DNA from: Streptomyces bacillaris
GTDB lineage: Bacteria > Actinomycetota > Actinomycetes > Streptomycetales > Streptomycetaceae
NCBI RefSeq assembly: GCF_003268675.1
Contig: NZ_CP029378.1
Coordinates: 2,852,001 to 2,916,000 of the forward strand
Direction of reading: 5' to 3'
DNA length: 64,000 bases
Each line of letters opens with the position of its first letter. Position 1 is the first letter of the stretch. The notes below the pieces were generated by a model that had not been told where the DNA came from, searched no databases, and saw only the letters and a list, made by a program, of their open reading frames with translations. This document shows positions 53,549 to 63,265 of this stretch, piece by piece. A program made the translations under genes and the position numbers.

Positions 53549-54343
53549 TCAGCGGATCGTGAAGCGGACCGCGTCCTCCAGGATCGGCACGTCCAGCCAC
53601 GGTTTCGGCTGCGCGACCAGCGCGAGCAGCACGATCAGGGTGCCCATCAGCCCGTACGTCACCAGGTCGGTGAAGCGGGACCGCACCGCGAGCATGCCGA
53701 CCGACGGGACCGCCCAGCGCAGCACCGCCCCGGCGATCAGGGCCGCGCCGATCAGGATGATGCCGATACGGAACGCCTCGGCGAACGGGTCCAGCGCCAC
53801 GATCAGCAGACCGACGCCCACCGCGGAGATCACGGAGAGCAGCGGCCACTGCCGGGCCGGGGCGGGCGCGTCCCCGGATGCGGCCCGGCCGCCGCCCTCG
53901 GGACGCGCGGTGTCCCGCGTGAAGAGCGGGAACCGCCGGGACTTACGGGGCGCGGCCGTCGGCCCGGCGGGGTCGGCGTCTGCGCGCTCCCCCTTTCCGG
54001 ACTCGGCACTCCGGGGTTCTCCGCCTCCGGACCGGGCGCCTCCGGACTCGGCGCTCCCGGACTCGGCGGCTCCAGGCGCACCGTCTCCGGACCGCCCGTC
54101 TTCCGGATCCCCGTCACCGGGCCGCCCGTTCCGGGCCGCCGTGCTCCCGGCCTCCGCGACCGCGCTTCCCGTACCCGCGTCGCCGGCCCCCGGAGATCCC
54201 GCCTCCGGGGAGGTCTCCTCCCGGGAGGCGCCCAGCCCGGAGCCACGCCCCCCGGAGCCGCCCTCCGCGTCACCGCTCTTCGCCCCGCCGACCGGCCGGT
54301 CGCCCGCCGGGGCGGGGTCGGCCGGGCTCGTACCAGCACCCAT
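53549..54343 (-). CDS. DUF3017 membrane protein
   Basis: 264 residues: an about 135-residue disordered Gly/Ala/Ser/Glu-rich N-terminus, then a DUF3017-like domain with three hydrophobic segments (WPLLSVISAVGVGLLIVALD, RIGIILIGAALIAGAVLRW, YGLMGTLIVLLALVAQP). DUF3017 genes commonly follow folD in actinomycetes, as here. ATG 54343 has GGAGGGAACCCC upstream and lies 23 bases after folD, so it is probably cotranscribed. Function unknown. Confidence 0.85.
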   Translation of the reverse strand: MGAGTSPADPAPAGDRPVGGAKSGDAEGGSGGRGSGLGASREETSPEAGSPGAGDAGTGSAVAEAGSTAARNGRPGDGDPEDGRSGDGAPGAAESGSAESGGARSGGGEPRSAESGKGERADADPAGPTAAPRKSRRFPLFTRDTARPEGGGRAASGDAPAPARQWPLLSVISAVGVGLLIVALDPFAEAFRIGIILIGAALIAGAVLRWAVPSVGMLAVRSRFTDLVTYGLMGTLIVLLALVAQPKPWLDVPILEDAVRFTIR

Positions 54344-54366
54344 GGGGTTCCCTCCGGATCCGGCCG

Positions 54367-55248
54367 TCAGCCCGCGGCGGCCGCGTCGGCGGCCTCGGCC
54401 GCGGTCCGCTCGGCCGCCTCGACCACGTTGACCAGGAGCTGGGCGCGGGTCATCGGACCGACCCCGCCGGGGTTCGGCGCGACCCAGGCGGCCACCTCGC
54501 GGACGCCGGGGTGCACATCGCCGACGATCTTGCCGTTCTCGTCCCGGCTGACGCCGACGTCGAGCACGGCCGCGCCCGGCTTGACGTCCTCGGGCTTGAT
54601 CAGGTGCTGGACGCCCGCGGCGGCGACGATGATGTCGGCCCGGCGCAGGTGGGCGGAGAGGTCCCGGGTGCCGGTGTGGCACTGGGTCACCGTGGCGTTC
54701 TCGGTCTTACGGGTCAGCAGCAGCGGGATCGACCGGCCGATGGTGACACCGCGTCCGACGACCACCACATGCGCCCCGTTGATCTCCACGCCGTGCGCGC
54801 GCAGCAGTTGGACGACGCCCTGCGGGGTGCAGGGCAGCGGGCCGGTCTCGTTGAGGACCAGGCGGCCGAGGCTCATCGGGTGCAGCCCGTCGGCGTCCTT
54901 GGCCGGGTCCATCAGCTCCAGGACGCGGTTGGTGTCGATGCCCTTGGGCAGCGGCAGCTGGACGATGTACCCCGTGCACTCCGGGTTGGCGTTCAGCTCC
55001 CGTACGACGTCCTCGATCTCCTCCTGGGTGGCGGTGTCGGGGAGTTCGCGCTGGATCGAGCCGATGCCGACCTCGGCGCAGTCGCGGTGCTTGCCGTTCA
55101 CGTACCAGCGGCTGCCCGGGTCGTCCCCGACGAGCAGGGTTCCGAGGCCGGGAGTGATCCCCTGCGCCTTGAGGGCCGCCACACGGACGGTCAGATCGGA
55201 TTTGATCGCGGCAGCGGTGGCCTTGCCATCGAGAATCTGGGCAGTCAT
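54367..55248 (-). CDS. folD: Bifunctional methylenetetrahydrofolate dehydrogenase / cyclohydrolase
   Basis: 293-residue one-carbon enzyme converting methylene-THF to formyl-THF, which supplies PurN and PurH encoded downstream in this window. Blocks: [20 protein letters not shown] with the catalytic Yxxx[44 protein letters not shown] (NADP-binding) and [17 protein letters not shown]. The family usually has GRSxxVGxP; here [11 protein letters not shown], a normal actinobacterial variant as far as I can tell. ATG 55248 follows GAGGATGGGTCC. Confidence 0.95.
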   Translation of the reverse strand: MTAQILDGKATAAAIKSDLTVRVAALKAQGITPGLGTLLVGDDPGSRWYVNGKHRDCAEVGIGSIQRELPDTATQEEIEDVVRELNANPECTGYIVQLPLPKGIDTNRVLELMDPAKDADGLHPMSLGRLVLNETGPLPCTPQGVVQLLRAHGVEINGAHVVVVGRGVTIGRSIPLLLTRKTENATVTQCHTGTRDLSAHLRRADIIVAAAGVQHLIKPEDVKPGAAVLDVGVSRDENGKIVGDVHPGVREVAAWVAPNPGGVGPMTRAQLLVNVVEAAERTAAEAADAAAAG

Positions 55249-55376
55249 GGACCCATCCTCGCGGATGACCCCGCCCGCATACCAATTGCCTGTGCCCCGC
55301 CTGTGCCGTACCGGTGCGCCACCCGTGTCCCGGCTGTGGCCGAGATTGCACTTGCACAACGTCCGGGGCTCCGGAC

Positions 55377-55405
55377 TGGACAAATGCGGGGCGCGCTTAT
55401 AACGA
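55377..55405 (+). promoter_or_regulatory. Candidate promoter of the RDD gene
   Basis: TGGACA (55377-55382) and TAACGA (55400-55405) are separated by 17 bases in an AT-richer patch (CTTATAACGATG), about 95 bases before the RDD start. TATAAC at 55398 with a 15-base spacer is an alternative -10. Confidence 0.45.
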
Positions 55406-55500
55406 TGAAGCCCGCGGTTGTACGGGGGGCGGGCCGCTGAACGTCGTCCTTCCTCCGTGTGGCCACCCGTCCCCACACGTCTGTTGAAGGAACACCCCTT

Positions 55501-56127
55501 ATGAGCTTCGGCGACCCGAACAACCCGTACGGGCAGCAGCCCGGCCAGCCTCCCCAGGGCCCGCCGCAGGGACAGCCGGGCTACGGCTACCCCCAGCAGG
55601 CTCCCCAGGGCGTTCCGCAGCAGGGTTACGGCTACCCGCAGGGCCAGCCGAGCTACCCGCAGCAGCCCGGCCAGCCCTACGGCGGGGGCTACCCCCAGCA
55701 GCCGGGGTACGGCAGCGGCATGCCGCAGCTGGCGCACTGGGGTCTGCGGGCGGGCGGCCTGATCATCGACGGGCTCGTCATCGGCCTCCCGTACGGCATC
55801 CTCGTCGGCATCGGCGGCGCCATGGGTGACGCGGCGGGCGGCGTCATCGCGCTGCTCGGCGTCCTGCTGATGATCGGTCTGGTCATCTGGCAGCTGTACC
55901 AGGAGGGCACCACCGGCCAGACGATCGGCAAGAAGGCCGTGGGCATCCGCCTGCTGCGCGAGGCCGACGGCCGCCCGCTGGGCTTCGGCATGGCCTTCGT
56001 GCGCCGCCTGGCCCACTTCCTCGACAGCATCGCCTGCTACATCGGCTGGCTGTGGCCGCTGTGGGACGAGAAGAAGCAGACGTTCGCGGACAAGGTCTGC
56101 TCCTCGGTGGTCGTCAAGGCCAACTGA
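55501..56127 (+). CDS. RDD-family membrane protein
   Basis: 208 residues. The first 75 are Pro/Gln/Gly/Tyr-rich ([27 protein letters not shown]). The RDD domain follows with [20 protein letters not shown], a second helix pair ([20 protein letters not shown]) and [13 protein letters not shown], then the final hydrophobic stretch. The Arg-Asp-Asp signature residues are in LRAGG...IDG and the C-terminal D of FADKV. Function unknown. ATG 55501 follows GAAGGAAC. Confidence 0.88.
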   Translation: MSFGDPNNPYGQQPGQPPQGPPQGQPGYGYPQQAPQGVPQQGYGYPQGQPSYPQQPGQPYGGGYPQQPGYGSGMPQLAHWGLRAGGLIIDGLVIGLPYGILVGIGGAMGDAAGGVIALLGVLLMIGLVIWQLYQEGTTGQTIGKKAVGIRLLREADGRPLGFGMAFVRRLAHFLDSIACYIGWLWPLWDEKKQTFADKVCSSVVVKAN

Positions 56128-56144
56128 AGCGCCTCCGGCACGAT

Positions 56145-56183
56145 GTGAGGGCCGCACCCGTACGGAACGGGTGCGGCCCTCAC
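56145..56183. terminator. Terminator between the RDD gene and the DUF2079 gene
   Basis: GTGAGGGCCGCACCCGT (56145-56161) pairs perfectly over 17 bp with 56167-56183 around an ACGGA loop. It lies 17 bases after the RDD stop and 79 before the end of the convergent gene. Confidence 0.85.
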
Positions 56184-56261
56184 GCGTACGGGACCGGGAC
56201 CGGACCGGGACCGTACGTCCGCTGCGTACGTCCGCTCAGTCCTTGCGCTCAGTCCCTGCGC

Positions 56262-57797
56262 TCAGTCCTTGCGCACGCCCGGGATCTCCGCCGGCTCCGG
56301 TGTCGTCCGCTCCATCACCACGAAGCTGCCGCCCCGGTGCTTGAGCCGGTAGCGCGCCTCCGGGTGGAGCTGCTGGGCGTACGCCACCGGGTCCTGGATC
56401 GGGCGGGACCAGCCGAAGTCCAGGTTGATGGCGACGATGTCGGGCGCGGTGCCCGGGGCGCCGCCGATCCAGTAGACGGTCCGGTCCGAGGTGAGGTGGG
56501 CCATGAGCGTGATGTCCGTCTCGACCCGCGCCCCGACCGGGATGGCCTTCATCGCCGCCCGGGCCGCCTCGCTGCGGGCGTCGCCGACGGCGCTGTAGGT
56601 GTCCGGGCGCAGCAGGTCGCGCAGCGGCAGGTGCTGGGTCATCGCCACGGCGACGGCGGCGGCGACGGGGAGGGCGACCTTCGCGTACGAGGAGAGCCAG
56701 GGGCGGCCGGAGGCGCGGCTGCGGCGGACGCCGTCGGCCATCGCCAGGAAGAGGACGGGCATCAGGATCGCGCTGTAGTGCCAGACCATGCCCCAGTGGT
56801 TGCTGTCCTGGGAGAGCAGCCGCCAGCCGAGCGTGGGGATGATGAGCAGCGTCAGGGGCGAGCGCAGCGCCATGAACGCGGTGATGCCGATGAGGAAGAC
56901 CAGCATCTCGATCTTGACGGCGGAGTTCAGGGCGCCGAGGACCGAGTCCAGCATCGAGACGTCCTGGTCGCCGTTCTTGTCGATCTTCTGCCAGTAGTCG
57001 TACGTCCCCGCGCTGCTGGCCGCCGGGATGAGGACGACAAGGGTGACCACGAAGGCGGCCACCCCGAACGCGGCGAGCAGCGCGCCCTGGAGGCGGCGCC
57101 CGTACACGAAGAGCAGGAAGCCGACGACGGCGACGGTCGCACCCAGGTCCTCCTTGACCAGGACCAGCGGCAGCGACCAGAGCAGGGCGGCCGTGTACCG
57201 CTTCAGGAGCAGGGCGCGGCAGACGAGGGCGAGGAGCGGGACGGCGAAGGCGATCTCGTGGAAGTCGGACTTCACCGCCTCCTGGATGCCCCAGGAGAGT
57301 CCGTACGCGACCGTGGCGCAGAGCCCGGAACGGCCGCCGAGCAGCTGCTGCGTGGTGCGGCCGACGATGACCGCGCCCAGCGCGAAGAACGCGGCCTGGG
57401 CGAAGAGCAGGGACTCGGCCGAGGGCCAGAGCCAGTAGAGCGGGGCCAGCAGCGCGACGATCGGGGAGAAGTGGTCGCCCAGGATCAGATAGCCGGGGCC
57501 CTTGATGTCGACGATCGGCGCCTGGAAGTTCGCGTACGCCCGGACCTCCTGCTCGAAGATCCCGAGGTCCCAGGAGGGCGAGCCGAAGCGGGCGTACTGG
57601 AGGTAGGAGTAGAGGAAGTAGAGCCCGCACAGGATCGCGCCCGCGATCAGATACGGCCACAGGGGCACGCGTTCGGCGGCGGGGGCCGCGGCCCGGTCCG
57701 GGGAGCCGTCGGCGGGGCGGGTGTCCGGACCGCTTCCCTGGGCGGGCAGCCGTCCCGGCTCCGTCCGGTCCGTTCCACTCTTGTTCAGCTCAAGCAC
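56262..57797 (-). CDS. DUF2079 polytopic membrane protein
   Basis: 511 residues with about nine or ten hydrophobic segments, for example VPLWPYLIAGAILCGLYFLY, SPIVALLAPLYWLWPSAESL, LLFAQAAFFALGAVIVG, MLVFLIGITAFMALRSPLTL. DUF2079 hallmarks: SPSWDLGIFEQEVRAYA near the N-terminus, LGDHFSPIVALLAP and VKSDFHEIAFAVPLLAL. The fold resembles GT-C glycosyltransferases; activity unknown. I start at GTG 57797, 8 bases after GGGAG; upstream GTG 57857 and 57839 are alternatives. Confidence 0.85.
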   Translation of the reverse strand: MLELNKSGTDRTEPGRLPAQGSGPDTRPADGSPDRAAAPAAERVPLWPYLIAGAILCGLYFLYSYLQYARFGSPSWDLGIFEQEVRAYANFQAPIVDIKGPGYLILGDHFSPIVALLAPLYWLWPSAESLLFAQAAFFALGAVIVGRTTQQLLGGRSGLCATVAYGLSWGIQEAVKSDFHEIAFAVPLLALVCRALLLKRYTAALLWSLPLVLVKEDLGATVAVVGFLLFVYGRRLQGALLAAFGVAAFVVTLVVLIPAASSAGTYDYWQKIDKNGDQDVSMLDSVLGALNSAVKIEMLVFLIGITAFMALRSPLTLLIIPTLGWRLLSQDSNHWGMVWHYSAILMPVLFLAMADGVRRSRASGRPWLSSYAKVALPVAAAVAVAMTQHLPLRDLLRPDTYSAVGDARSEAARAAMKAIPVGARVETDITLMAHLTSDRTVYWIGGAPGTAPDIVAINLDFGWSRPIQDPVAYAQQLHPEARYRLKHRGGSFVVMERTTPEPAEIPGVRKD

Positions 57798-57952
57798 GGT
57801 GACTGCTCCCGCTGGGGATTCCTGCTCTTCTTCGGCCACGGCCGCTCGACCGGACACGGCCGTTCATTAGAACAGAGCGGCGAGGTGATTCCGTACGACG
57901 GACACGGCGGACACCGGCAGACGCGGCGGGCACGGCGGGCACGGGCAGACAT

Positions 57953-57994
57953 GGCGGAGGCCGCACCCGGGTCGTGCCGGGTGCGGCCTCCGCC
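57953..57994 (-). terminator. Terminator of the purN-purH operon
   Basis: An 18-bp perfect stem, GGCGGAGGCCGCACCCGG (57953-57970) with 57977-57994, loop GTCGTG, 13 bases after the purH stop. Confidence 0.85.
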
Positions 57995-58007
57995 GTACAG
58001 CCGCCGG

Positions 58008-59561
58008 TCAGTGGAAGAAGTGGCGCGTCCCGGTGAAGTACATCGTGACGCCCGCCTTCTTCGCGGCCTCGACGACCTGCTCGTCGCGGACCGAGCCGCC
58101 GGGCTGGGCGACCGCCTTGATACCGGCGGCGGTGAGGATCTCCAGGCCGTCGGGGAACGGGAAGAACGCGTCGGAGGCGGCGTACGCGCCGGCCGCCCGC
58201 TCCTCGCCCGCCCGCTCCACGGCGAGCTTCGCGGAGTCGACGCGGTTGACCTGGCCCATGCCGACGCCGACCGAGGCGCCGTCCTTGGCGAGCAGGATCG
58301 CGTTGGACTTGACCGCGCGGCACGCCTTCCAGGCGAAGGCCAGCTCCTTCAGCTCGGCCTCGGAGAGCGCGTCGCCGGTGGCGAGCGTCCAGTTGGCCGG
58401 GTCGTCGCCCTCGGCCTGGAGGCGGTCGGTGACCTGGAGGAGGGCGCCGCCGTCGATGGGCTTGACCTCGGTCACGGCGGCCGGGGCCTCGGGGGCACGG
58501 AGGACGCGGATGTTCTTCTTGCGGGCCAGCACCTCGACGGCGCCGTCCTCGTAGGCCGGGGCGACGATGACCTCGGTGAAGATCTCCGCGACCTGCTCGG
58601 CCAGCTCGACCGTCACCGGGCGGTTGACGGCGATGACCCCGCCGAACGCCGAGAGCGGGTCGCAGGCGTGGGCCTTGCGGTGCGCCTCGGCCACGTCGTC
58701 ACCGATGGCGATGCCGCACGGGTTGGCGTGCTTGATGATCGCGACGCACGGCTCGGCGTGGTCGTACGCGGCCCGGCGCGCGGCGTCGGTGTCCGTGTAG
58801 TTGTTGTACGACATCTCCTTGCCGTGCAGCTGCTCGGCCTCGGCCAGTCCGCCGGTGCCCGAGGTGTAGAGGGCGGCGGGCTGGTGCGGGTTCTCGCCGT
58901 AGCGCAGGACGTTCTTCCGGGTGAGGGCGTCGCCCAGGAACTCCGGGAGGCCCGAGTCGTCGGCGGGCGCGTAGCCGTCCACGAACCAGGAGGCGACGGC
59001 CACGTCGTACGCGGCGGTGTGCTGGAACGCCTCGGCGGCCAGGCGCTTGCGGGCGGTGAGGTCGAAGCCGCCCGCCTGCACCGCCGCGAGGACGTCCGCG
59101 TACCGGTCGGGGCTGGTGACGACGGCCACCGACGGGTGGTTCTTGGCGGCGGCGCGGACCATGGAGGGGCCGCCGATGTCGATCTGCTCGACGCACTCGT
59201 CGTCGGAGGCGCCCGAGGCGACGGTCTCCTTGAACGGGTAGAGGTTCACGACCACCAGGTCGAACGGCTCGACGCCCAGCTCGGCCAGCTGCTCGCGGTG
59301 GGCGTCCAGGCGCAGGTCGGCGAGGATGCCGGCGTGGACGCGGGGGTGCAGCGTCTTGACCCGGCCGTCCAGGCACTCGGGGAAGCCGGTCAGCTCCTCG
59401 ACCTTGGTGACGGGGACCCCGGCGGCGGCGATCCTCCCGGCGGTGGAGCCGGTGGAGACGAGTTCGACGCCCGCCTCGTGCAGACCGCGGGCGAGGTCTT
59501 CGAGCCCCGTCTTGTCGTAGACACTGACCAGGGCGCGGCGGATGGGCTTATTCACCGACAT
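58008..59561 (-). CDS. purH: Bifunctional AICAR transformylase / IMP cyclohydrolase
   Basis: 517 residues catalysing the last two steps of IMP synthesis. IMP cyclohydrolase part: [58 protein letters not shown] and [20 protein letters not shown] transformylase part: [62 protein letters not shown] and [15 protein letters not shown] 59561 lies 14 bases upstream of the purN stop, so the genes overlap. Confidence 0.96.
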   Translation of the reverse strand: MSVNKPIRRALVSVYDKTGLEDLARGLHEAGVELVSTGSTAGRIAAAGVPVTKVEELTGFPECLDGRVKTLHPRVHAGILADLRLDAHREQLAELGVEPFDLVVVNLYPFKETVASGASDDECVEQIDIGGPSMVRAAAKNHPSVAVVTSPDRYADVLAAVQAGGFDLTARKRLAAEAFQHTAAYDVAVASWFVDGYAPADDSGLPEFLGDALTRKNVLRYGENPHQPAALYTSGTGGLAEAEQLHGKEMSYNNYTDTDAARRAAYDHAEPCVAIIKHANPCGIAIGDDVAEAHRKAHACDPLSAFGGVIAVNRPVTVELAEQVAEIFTEVIVAPAYEDGAVEVLARKKNIRVLRAPEAPAAVTEVKPIDGGALLQVTDRLQAEGDDPANWTLATGDALSEAELKELAFAWKACRAVKSNAILLAKDGASVGVGMGQVNRVDSAKLAVERAGEERAAGAYAASDAFFPFPDGLEILTAAGIKAVAQPGGSVRDEQVVEAAKKAGVTMYFTGTRHFFH

Positions 59562-60204
59562 GACCGAGATGAACCTTTCGTCCCTCAATGCGATGGCCGT
59601 CACGGGCGATCCGCCCCACGGCCTCGACGAGCAGCGAGCGCTCGACTTCCTTGATGCGTTCGTGGAGGGCGGCTTCGCCCTCCGGGGTGTCCTCCTCGGT
59701 CACCTCGACCACGCCCTGCGCGATGATCGGACCGGTGTCGACACCGTCGTCGACGAAGTGGACGGTGCAGCCCGTGACCTTGACGCCGTACGCGAGCGCG
59801 TCACGCACTCCGTGGGCGCCGGGGAAGCTGGGCAGCAGGGCGGGGTGGGTGTTGACGGTCCGGCCGCCGAAGGCGGCGAGGAACGCCGGGCCCACGATCT
59901 TCATGAAACCCGCGGAGACGACGAGGTCGGGGCGGTGTTCGGCCACGGCCGCGGTGAGCGCCGCGTCCCACTCGGCGCGCGTCGCGTGGTCCTTGAGCCG
60001 GCACACGAAGGTGGGGATTCCGGCCCGCTCGGCCCGCTCCGCCCCGCCGGTCCCGTCCCGGTCGGCGCCGACGGCGACGATCCGCGCCCCGTACGCCGCC
60101 GGGTCGTCGCCGATGGCGTCGAGCAGGGCCTGAAGGTTCGTACCGGATCCGGAGACCAGCACGACCAGCCGGGCGGGGGCGGCGGAGGGGGGCGGGGAGG
60201 CCAC
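59548..60204 (-). CDS. purN: Phosphoribosylglycinamide formyltransferase
   Basis: 218 residues; transfers formyl from formyl-THF to GAR in purine synthesis. Blocks: [48 protein letters not shown] (catalytic Asn/His) and VDTGPIIAQ with the catalytic Asp. GTG 60204 follows GAAAGGGCCCCGAC. The TAA stop lies inside purH (14-base overlap), so the two are coupled. The folate co-substrate comes from FolD, encoded in the same window. Confidence 0.95.
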   Translation of the reverse strand: MASPPPSAAPARLVVLVSGSGTNLQALLDAIGDDPAAYGARIVAVGADRDGTGGAERAERAGIPTFVCRLKDHATRAEWDAALTAAVAEHRPDLVVSAGFMKIVGPAFLAAFGGRTVNTHPALLPSFPGAHGVRDALAYGVKVTGCTVHFVDDGVDTGPIIAQGVVEVTEEDTPEGEAALHERIKEVERSLLVEAVGRIARDGHRIEGRKVHLGHVGE

Positions 60205-60261
60205 GTCGGGGCCCTTTCTCGCGTGGTGGAGGCGCGGTGACGCAGGTGCGGGATGCTCTTT

Positions 60262-60308
60262 GTAGGGTCGTACGAAAGAATCGCTTCGCCCGATACGGGG
60301 AACCCTAC
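60262..60308. promoter_or_regulatory. Inverted GTAGGGT repeats between divergent genes
   Basis: GTAGGGT (60262-60268) and ACCCTAC (60302-60308) form an inverted pair 33 bases apart. Each contains TAGGGT reading outward, as divergent -10 boxes would, or they form one operator. This is the less GC-rich part of the purN/membrane-protein intergenic region. Confidence 0.35.
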
Positions 60309-60465
60309 GAACGGGCCGACCGTCAGCAACGATACCGGCACACCGGGCGGCCCCCACGGGACGGGGCCGGGCCGGAAGGTAGCGTCTGGGGACAGCGAGC
60401 CGTCCGCCGGGCGGACGAACCGCCCTCCGGGGCGGACATGACGAGATGGGGAAGACGTTCACCAC

Positions 60466-61353
60466 ATGCCGGACCGACGCCGTCGCACCGCCTTCCGCCT
60501 TCCGTTGCCCGCGCGGGCCGCTGCTCTGCTGACGCGGGAGCGCCAGTCCTCCTCGCCGGACTCCCCCGGCACCTCTGGTTCCTCCGGCACCTCCGGTTCC
60601 TCGTCGCCGGAGACCCCTGCCAAGCCGACCGACGACAATCCGTTCGCCCCGCCGCCGCCCGGCCGCCCGGACCAGCCGTGGCAGCCGCGCCACCCCTCCG
60701 GGTCGGACGGGAACGGCAAGGGTGACGGCGAGGACGAGGGCTCCGGCAACGGCCGGCCGTCCTGGGGAAGCCAGTGGAGCAGCAGACAGCCCGGCCGGGG
60801 CGGCGGCGGCTTCGGCGGGCGCTCCGGTGCCAACGGCCCGGGCGGCAAGGGCGGCCCCGACGGCGCCCCCGGCGGGATGCGCTGGGACCCCACCGACCCC
60901 GTGCAGCGGCGCGCCCGCTACGCGCTGCTCGGCGGTATCTGGGCCATCTTCTTCGCCCTCTTCGACTTCCCGGAGATCGCGCTGCTGCTGGGCGCGCTCT
61001 CCGTGTACTGGTCCATCAGCTCGCTGCGGGCCGCGCCCAAGAAGCCGTCCGCGCCGGACCGTACGGTGGTCGGCGGCACCGCGGCCCCGACCCCGGCCCC
61101 TGGCGACGGGGTCGCCCCGGCGGCGGCCGCCCCGGACCGGACCGGCGATCGCCGCCCGCAGACCACGGCGGCGATCAGCGGCCTGGTGACCGCGCTGCTG
61201 GCGCTGATCATCGTGATCACGACGTTCACCGTGCAGCTCGTCTACCGCGACTACTACACCTGCGTGAACGACGCCCTGACCAAGACCGGCGCGCTGTCCT
61301 GCAACGAGCAGCTGCCGAAGCCGCTGGAACCGCTCTTCGGCGTCAAGGAGTAG
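60466..61353 (+). CDS. Integral membrane protein with low-complexity N-terminus
   Basis: 295 residues: a 140-residue Ser/Gly/Pro-rich region ([19 protein letters not shown]), then [20 protein letters not shown] and two hydrophobic segments ([20 protein letters not shown] and [20 protein letters not shown]). A short extracytoplasmic tail has two Cys ([20 protein letters not shown]). ATG 60466 is used; the ribosome site is weak and the start uncertain. Divergent from purN. Function unknown. Its last 11 bases overlap the end of the convergent PerM-like gene. Confidence 0.75.
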   Translation: MPDRRRRTAFRLPLPARAAALLTRERQSSSPDSPGTSGSSGTSGSSSPETPAKPTDDNPFAPPPPGRPDQPWQPRHPSGSDGNGKGDGEDEGSGNGRPSWGSQWSSRQPGRGGGGFGGRSGANGPGGKGGPDGAPGGMRWDPTDPVQRRARYALLGGIWAIFFALFDFPEIALLLGALSVYWSISSLRAAPKKPSAPDRTVVGGTAAPTPAPGDGVAPAAAAPDRTGDRRPQTTAAISGLVTALLALIIVITTFTVQLVYRDYYTCVNDALTKTGALSCNEQLPKPLEPLFGVKE

Positions 61354-63148
61354 CACCCGGGGCGCCTGGACCGCCTTGGGCGCCCCGAGTGCTCCGGCCG
61401 TCGGTGTCGGCGGGGGCCGCTGACGGTTCGTCGGAGCGCAGGGCGGCCGGGATGTGCGCGGGGAAGTCGGCCATCAGGCCGCCGGAGCCCTGCTTGAGGG
61501 AGGCCCATCGGGCCTCCCTCCCGTCTTTCCCGTGCCAGTCGTTCCCGTGCAGGTCCTTCCCGTGCCAGTCCTTCCCGTGCTCGTGCCAGGGGTCGGTCGG
61601 CAGGAAGTCGTACGGTTCGAAGCCCGCGTCGTCCTCATCGTCCATGGCGTCCTCCTCCGGCGCGGCGGCAGGCCCGGACGTGGCCGGGGCGGGCGGGGTG
61701 GCCGCCGGAGCGGACGCCGGGGTCGCCGAGGCGGCAGTGCGCTTCGGCTCGACGGGGTCGGCCTTCTTCCCCCGCCTCCCCTTCTTCTTCCCGGCCTCTT
61801 CCTTCCTCCCGGCGTCTTCGGTCTTCTTCCCGTCCTTCTTCCCGTCGTCTTCCGGTACGTCCCTGCGCCAGGCCCAGCCCGGTTCGCGCAGCCGCCACAC
61901 GCGTACGAGCAGAGCCGCCGGTACGCCGACGATCGCCGTCCACGCCAGTGCAGCGGGCCCCGCCAGCCACCCCACGGGCCCGAACGCGCCGAGCGCCCCC
62001 GTCCCCAGCGGGCCGCCCGCAGCCGACGTGAGCAGCGCCATGAGGGCTCCGCACCCCAGCGCGGCGAGGCCGGTGGTGAGCGCCGTCTCGCGCGGGCTCC
62101 AGGCCCGGGCGCGCGGGCCATCGGCGGGAGCCGCCCGGCGCAGGACGCACCAGGCGACCGCGAGCGCGGCCACGAGCGGCACCGCGCAGGCCGCCCAGTT
62201 CAGCGGGGTGGCCGGACCCGGAGCCGGGACCGCCGCCAGCAGCGGGAAGTCCGGCACGGCCGGGGTCCCGGACAGACCGAGCGGGGTGGCTGTGGCCCCC
62301 GTACCGAGCGCGAAACCGGGGCCGAGTCCGTACGCGGCGCCCCACAGCGCGGCGTTCGGCACCAGCGCCACGGCGAGCAGCAGCACCGCCGTCCGCCCCG
62401 ACCAGTCGCCCGAGAGCACCAGGAAGGATTCCTGGGCCGCCGCCGCGTTCCGCCCCAGGGCCACCGCCACCACGAGCGCGCCGCCGCCGAGCAGTACCGC
62501 CGCCCCCGTCGCCGCCGCCCGGCACGCGGTCGCGGCCCGGTCGCGGAAGAGGGTCCGCGCCATGGCCTCCTGGAGCACCAGGGGCGCCCAGGACGGCAGC
62601 GGTCCGAACGGGCGCCCCGCCGCCGTCCACACCCCGGCCGCCGCCGCACCGGCCACGACCAGCGCCACCGGGAACGCCAGCGTCTCCGGCACCACCCGCA
62701 GCGGCCCGCCCCGCGCATAGGCCGCGGCCCCCGCCACGACCAGCAGATATCCGGCGGTCACCGCGCAGAACACCCCGGCCTGCGAGGGCCTGCGCCCGCC
62801 CTCGTCCGGCTCCGCGGCGTCGCGCGCCGCCCGGTGCGCCAGCCAGACGGGGCCCGCCACGAGGAGCAGCGGGACCACCCCGACCGGGGCCGGTACGCCG
62901 CTGAGGGTGTCGGGCCTGAGGAGTTCGGCGCCGTGCGCGAGCAGCCAGATCCCGGCCGCCGTACGCAGCGCGCCACCGGGCCCGCTGTCCGGGTACGGGG
63001 AGCTGATCCAGAGGACCGTCACCAGCACGGCCAGCGAAGCGAGCCCCAGCCCGGCGGCGACCGCACCCCGCAGCAGGGCGGAGGCCAGAATGAGGGTCCG
63101 GGTCCGTTCGGGCGGCAACATCGGGCTGCGTTCGGTCATTTGGGTCAC
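61343..63148 (-). CDS. PerM-like polytopic membrane protein (DUF6350)
   Basis: 601 residues with about ten to twelve hydrophobic segments (for example [80 protein letters not shown]). The topology and position next to purN-purH match actinobacterial PerM (M. tuberculosis Rv0955), linked to cell division; I rely on gene order for this. The 160-residue tail is charged ([23 protein letters not shown]) and ends with HGKDW-type repeats. GTG 63148 has GGGAG 10 bases upstream; ATG 63157 is a closely spaced alternative. Confidence 0.8.
   Translation of the reverse strand: MTQMTERSPMLPPERTRTLILASALLRGAVAAGLGLASLAVLVTVLWISSPYPDSGPGGALRTAAGIWLLAHGAELLRPDTLSGVPAPVGVVPLLLVAGPVWLAHRAARDAAEPDEGGRRPSQAGVFCAVTAGYLLVVAGAAAYARGGPLRVVPETLAFPVALVVAGAAAAGVWTAAGRPFGPLPSWAPLVLQEAMARTLFRDRAATACRAAATGAAVLLGGGALVVAVALGRNAAAAQESFLVLSGDWSGRTAVLLLAVALVPNAALWGAAYGLGPGFALGTGATATPLGLSGTPAVPDFPLLAAVPAPGPATPLNWAACAVPLVAALAVAWCVLRRAAPADGPRARAWSPRETALTTGLAALGCGALMALLTSAAGGPLGTGALGAFGPVGWLAGPAALAWTAIVGVPAALLVRVWRLREPGWAWRRDVPEDDGKKDGKKTEDAGRKEEAGKKKGRRGKKADPVEPKRTAASATPASAPAATPPAPATSGPAAAPEEDAMDDEDDAGFEPYDFLPTDPWHEHGKDWHGKDLHGNDWHGKDGREARWASLKQGSGGLMADFPAHIPAALRSDEPSAAPADTDGRSTRGAQGGPGAPGATP
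61525..61590 (-). repeat. 15-bp tandem units coding HGKDW-type pentapeptides
   Basis: About four 15-bp units (plus-strand core TTCCCGTGCCAGTC) encode [20 protein letters not shown] in the PerM-like tail. The units keep frame and differ mainly by one or two bases, so the array is recent. Confidence 0.75.
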
Positions 63149-63265
63149 GGCGCCCATGCTCCCAACGACACGCGCTTATGTCGCGTAACGCGCGAACAGC
63201 CATCGTGTCGCTCAATATACGTTTATGTACTTTTTCTCCCAGTGCAGCGCTGCCGGGGGTCGTCC

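Noticed and set aside
56052..59654. 1200-codon plus-strand frame
   Set aside because: It spans antisense of the DUF2079 gene and purH and has no protein character.
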